Of a stretch of DNA of 64,000 bases, positions 62,233 through 64,000 are shown piece by piece. A program made the position numbers and the translations under genes. Where the stretch lies: assembly GCA_016721425.1 (NCBI GenBank), contig JADKID010000016.1:248001-312000 (forward strand), written 5' to 3'. A model generated the notes under the pieces. That model had not been told where the DNA came from and did not search any database. It saw only the letters and a list, made by a program, of their open reading frames with translations. The stretch is from Bryobacterales bacterium (GTDB lineage: Bacteria > Acidobacteriota > Terriglobia > Bryobacterales > Bryobacteraceae). How positions within the stretch are numbered: the first letter of the stretch is position 1; each line of letters starts with the position of its first letter.

Positions 62233-63012
62233 GTGATTCGGAAGGAGCCCGACGACTTCTTCAGCGATGTCCGGCCCCTGGCGGATTTTCGTGGTCTGAT
62301 CGTCAACGGGCGATTTGATCGGGAGATGTATGAAGATGCCGCGCAGATCGCAAAGGTCTACGGCGTCAACATCGGGCTGATTCTGAAGAAGCGGGAGAAG
62401 TACCAGCAGGAAGTCGAGGATGCCCAGTGCGCTCTGAACACCTGTGATCTCGAGAACGTAGTGGAGCGCAGGAAGGCATTCAAGCGGCGCAACAAGGCGA
62501 AAGCGGCGTTGCACTGGTATGAAGAACGCTCCCGGCAAGAGATGAGAAACATGATCCATCTCGTCCGGAAGTGGGCTGAACGGAAGTCGGCGAATGCATG
62601 CGACTGGCTCGCCGCTCTCTATGCAATTACCTGCAAGGGGAGCAAGAGTACCGGGAGCATCGTGTTTTACGCCTTTCCGCAGGAACTCGTCAACATGATT
62701 GCGGAACGAACGGGTGGCCGGCCGGTCACTGTTGCGGTTCCCGATCTGGTGAACGGAGACGTGTACATCGACGAAGACGGCAACGTGTACCTCGTCGAGG
62801 AGGTCGACGATGGCCAAGGACAGCTCGTAGAGCGGGGGACCTTCCTCATGCAGGTGAGGAGAGATGGCGAACTGATCTACGATCATGGCCGAACTCGGCG
62901 GATGCATCCCGTGGAGTTCGAATCCGCGCGGGCCGAAGTGCGGGACGGAAGCTTGAGCTTCCCGGCTCTAAGCAGAGACCCATGGTTCCGAAGCCAGCGT
63001 TGGACTAAGTGA
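62233..63012 (+). CDS. C-terminal part of the polymerase-like gene
   Basis: Frame open from 62200 to 63012; the GTG at 62233 is probably not a real start. The preceding stretch 62070-62198 is coding-like in another frame (NQDLIVSVRKQVVTAPWLRL, KEEKRVGDLPVHLTV) and runs into TDKIGKLYNVIRKEPDDFFS here once one base is dropped near 62198. The region has a long charged helix (KKREKYQQEVEDAQ ... RRKAFKRRNKAKAALHWYEE) and a beta-rich end (VYIDEDGNVYLVEEVDDGQG). This fits the C-terminal head region of two-barrel polymerases. As an isolated protein I recognise no family. Confidence 0.55.
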   Translation: MIRKEPDDFFSDVRPLADFRGLIVNGRFDREMYEDAAQIAKVYGVNIGLILKKREKYQQEVEDAQCALNTCDLENVVERRKAFKRRNKAKAALHWYEERSRQEMRNMIHLVRKWAERKSANACDWLAALYAITCKGSKSTGSIVFYAFPQELVNMIAERTGGRPVTVAVPDLVNGDVYIDEDGNVYLVEEVDDGQGQLVERGTFLMQVRRDGELIYDHGRTRRMHPVEFESARAEVRDGSLSFPALSRDPWFRSQRWTK

Positions 63013-63099
63013 AGTAGGGCGCCTTCAGGAGAGGCCTGACATCCGGGCCTCCCTGGAGGGGCTTGGACAGAGCAACGATCGGCCGAAGGAGTACAGCCC

Positions 63100-63921
63100 A
63101 TGAAACGCACACCAGCGCTCATCGTAATTGCGACTCTGGCCGCATTCGGCCAGAGGATCGAAATACAGAAGTCTGACCGCAACAAGATCACGCGGTTGGG
63201 GACCGCACAAAACCACCTCAGCGTGATTGAACTGAACGAGCCCGTCACGCAAGTGGCTGCTGGCAGCTCGTCGTTCAAGATCGAGTGGCGCGAAAACAAG
63301 GTATTCATTCAGCCGCTTGAACCTTTGGACCGCCTCGGGCCGACAGAGCTACGAGCTGGTGCCGGCGGGATCGGTCGAGCAGATGCACTTCGCGATCGAC
63401 CAGGAACCGAACCCAGGTAAGAGCCCCAAAGACGAAGTAGTCCAACCTCCGGCCACAGCGGAGCAACCAGCGATTCCGACCGCCATGCTGCTGGAAAGCA
63501 CGCCCGTCAAGGTGGTTGGGGCCGCGAGAAACCGCCGGAATGTGGAGATCGTGTTGCAGGACATCTACCAGAATGCAGGCCGTGTCTACCTGCGGTATGC
63601 CGTTGTGAATGGGGCAGGAACGTCTACCTAACGGCGGCTCCCGACGTCTTCACGTTGAACTCACCGCGGGCGCCGCAGTCTCTCATTCCGCTGGCCAATA
63701 GCCAACTGGCCGGCGAGTACCAGCTCAAGTGGAAGAGCGAGGTGCCGGTTCCACTGGTCCACGCGGAGTTGCGGGATGCCGCGGTTCGACCCGGCCAGAC
63801 CGCCCATGGGGTAGTCGCGTTCGATCTGCCACAAACAATTCAAGGAGGTGCGCGGACGGTCATCAAACTCGCATTTCCGGCGGACGCGGACGGTGTGGTC
63901 AGCGCGCTTCTGGTGCTCTAG
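63100..63921 (+). pseudogene. Second VirB9/TrbG-like gene, broken by two frameshifts
   Basis: Starts well (AAGGAG, ATG at 63100, signal-like TPALIVIATLAAFGQ, then TAQNHLSVIELNEPVTQVAA and FKIEWRENKVFIQPLE, the VirB9/TrbG N-domain). Near 63315 the natural sequence jumps to another frame (LWTASGRQSYELVPAGSVEQ). Near 63620 it jumps again (VYLTAAPDVFTL) and runs to the stop at 63921 with GQTAHGVVAFDLPQ, similar to the end of the intact VirB9-like protein at 45969. One extra base near 63317 and one missing A in GGAACG near 63619 explain both breaks. Confidence 0.65.
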
Positions 63922-63923
63922 CC

Positions 63924-64000
63924 ATGGTGGACGGCAAAACAGATTACGCCAGAGAAGTTCTTGGGATAGCCCGGCGAAGGCGACCGCCATGCGCGTCGGT
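63924..64000 (+). CDS. Possible start of the next element gene (partial)
   Basis: An ATG 3 nt after the preceding stop opens a frame that runs to the window edge (25 codons, beginning MVDGKTDYAREVLGIARRRR). Too short to classify. Confidence 0.25.
   Translation, partial: MVDGKTDYAREVLGIARRRRPPCAS

Larger units (their letters stand above)
39664..64000 (+). mobile_element. Integrative element with type IV secretion genes (left part)
   Basis: From the 3' end of tRNA-Gln to the window edge. Contents are integrase, excisionase-like HTH operon, cargo, repeat array, MoxR, VirB-type secretion genes, an RNA-polymerase-like gene and a second VirB9-like gene. Codon and base use look less GC-extreme than in the host genes to the left (judged by eye). 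The exact left end lies within the tRNA T arm/acceptor and the right end is outside the window, so the duplicated att site cannot be shown. Relaxase, VirD4 and VirB11 are not seen in this part. Confidence 0.8.

Noticed and set aside
39570..64000. Intact insertion sequence inside the element
   Set aside because: No transposase-like DDE or HUH motif was found in any frame; only the repeat array hints at a possible IS relic.

Overview
The window looks like a chromosome segment of a GC-rich Acidobacteriota, most likely from the Bryobacterales/Solibacterales side. This is an inference from gene content: an Oar-type TonB receptor, several Tat-signal sulfatases, a GH9 glucanase, a tricorn-type protease, an HlyD/MacB exporter cluster and DUF362. 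No rRNA is present to settle it.

Positions 1-39,614 are host backbone. A 5'-truncated TonB receptor and an FtsB/DivIC-like protein are followed by two tandem phosphohexomutase paralogues. Next comes a carbohydrate-use block: CBM9-like protein, sulfatase, sulfatase remnant, xylulokinase and ROK kinase. Then come an alpha/beta hydrolase beside a 26-bp palindrome, an AHSA1-type protein, oligopeptidase B, a GH9 enzyme, and an oxidoreductase plus sugar isomerase pair. A four-gene export operon (three HlyD adaptors and one MacB-like permease) follows, then a divergent katG/oxyR pair with an exported catalase-peroxidase. After these lie two toxin-antitoxin modules (BrnT/BrnA-like, MazE/MazF), a decayed antitoxin copy, another sulfatase, RsgA, a MerR regulator, a tricorn-like protease and a SWIM-SNF2 ATPase. 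Two G/C homopolymer blocks (9,097-9,183 and 29,344-29,372) look like assembly damage and sit beside truncated genes.

From tRNA-Gln(UUG) at 39,615 to the right edge lies the left part of an integrative element. It has a tyrosine integrase, a small leftward HTH (excisionase-like) operon, a two-gene cargo (terpene-cyclase-like toroid protein and Tat-DUF362), an array of six spaced 20-bp repeats, and a MoxR ATPase. A largely complete type IV secretion gene set follows: VirB1-, VirB9-, VirB10-, pilin-like, VirB3-, VirB4-, two VirB5/TrbJ-like, VirB6- and VirB8-like proteins, plus a membrane-anchored tandem AAA+ ATPase. No relaxase, VirD4 or VirB11 is seen; they may lie beyond 64,000.

The most unusual content is at 60,388-63,012: a protein with the motif order of the two-barrel, QDE-1-like RNA polymerases (eukaryotic RNA-dependent RNA polymerase superfamily). 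It is split by about four single-base frame changes, and its catalytic Asp triad lies in an alternate frame. The next gene, a second VirB9-like gene, is also frame-broken. Either this end of the element is decaying or the consensus carries indel errors. The tandem pilin-like modules at 51,282-52,846 and the repeat array at 44,073-44,372 are the other leads.
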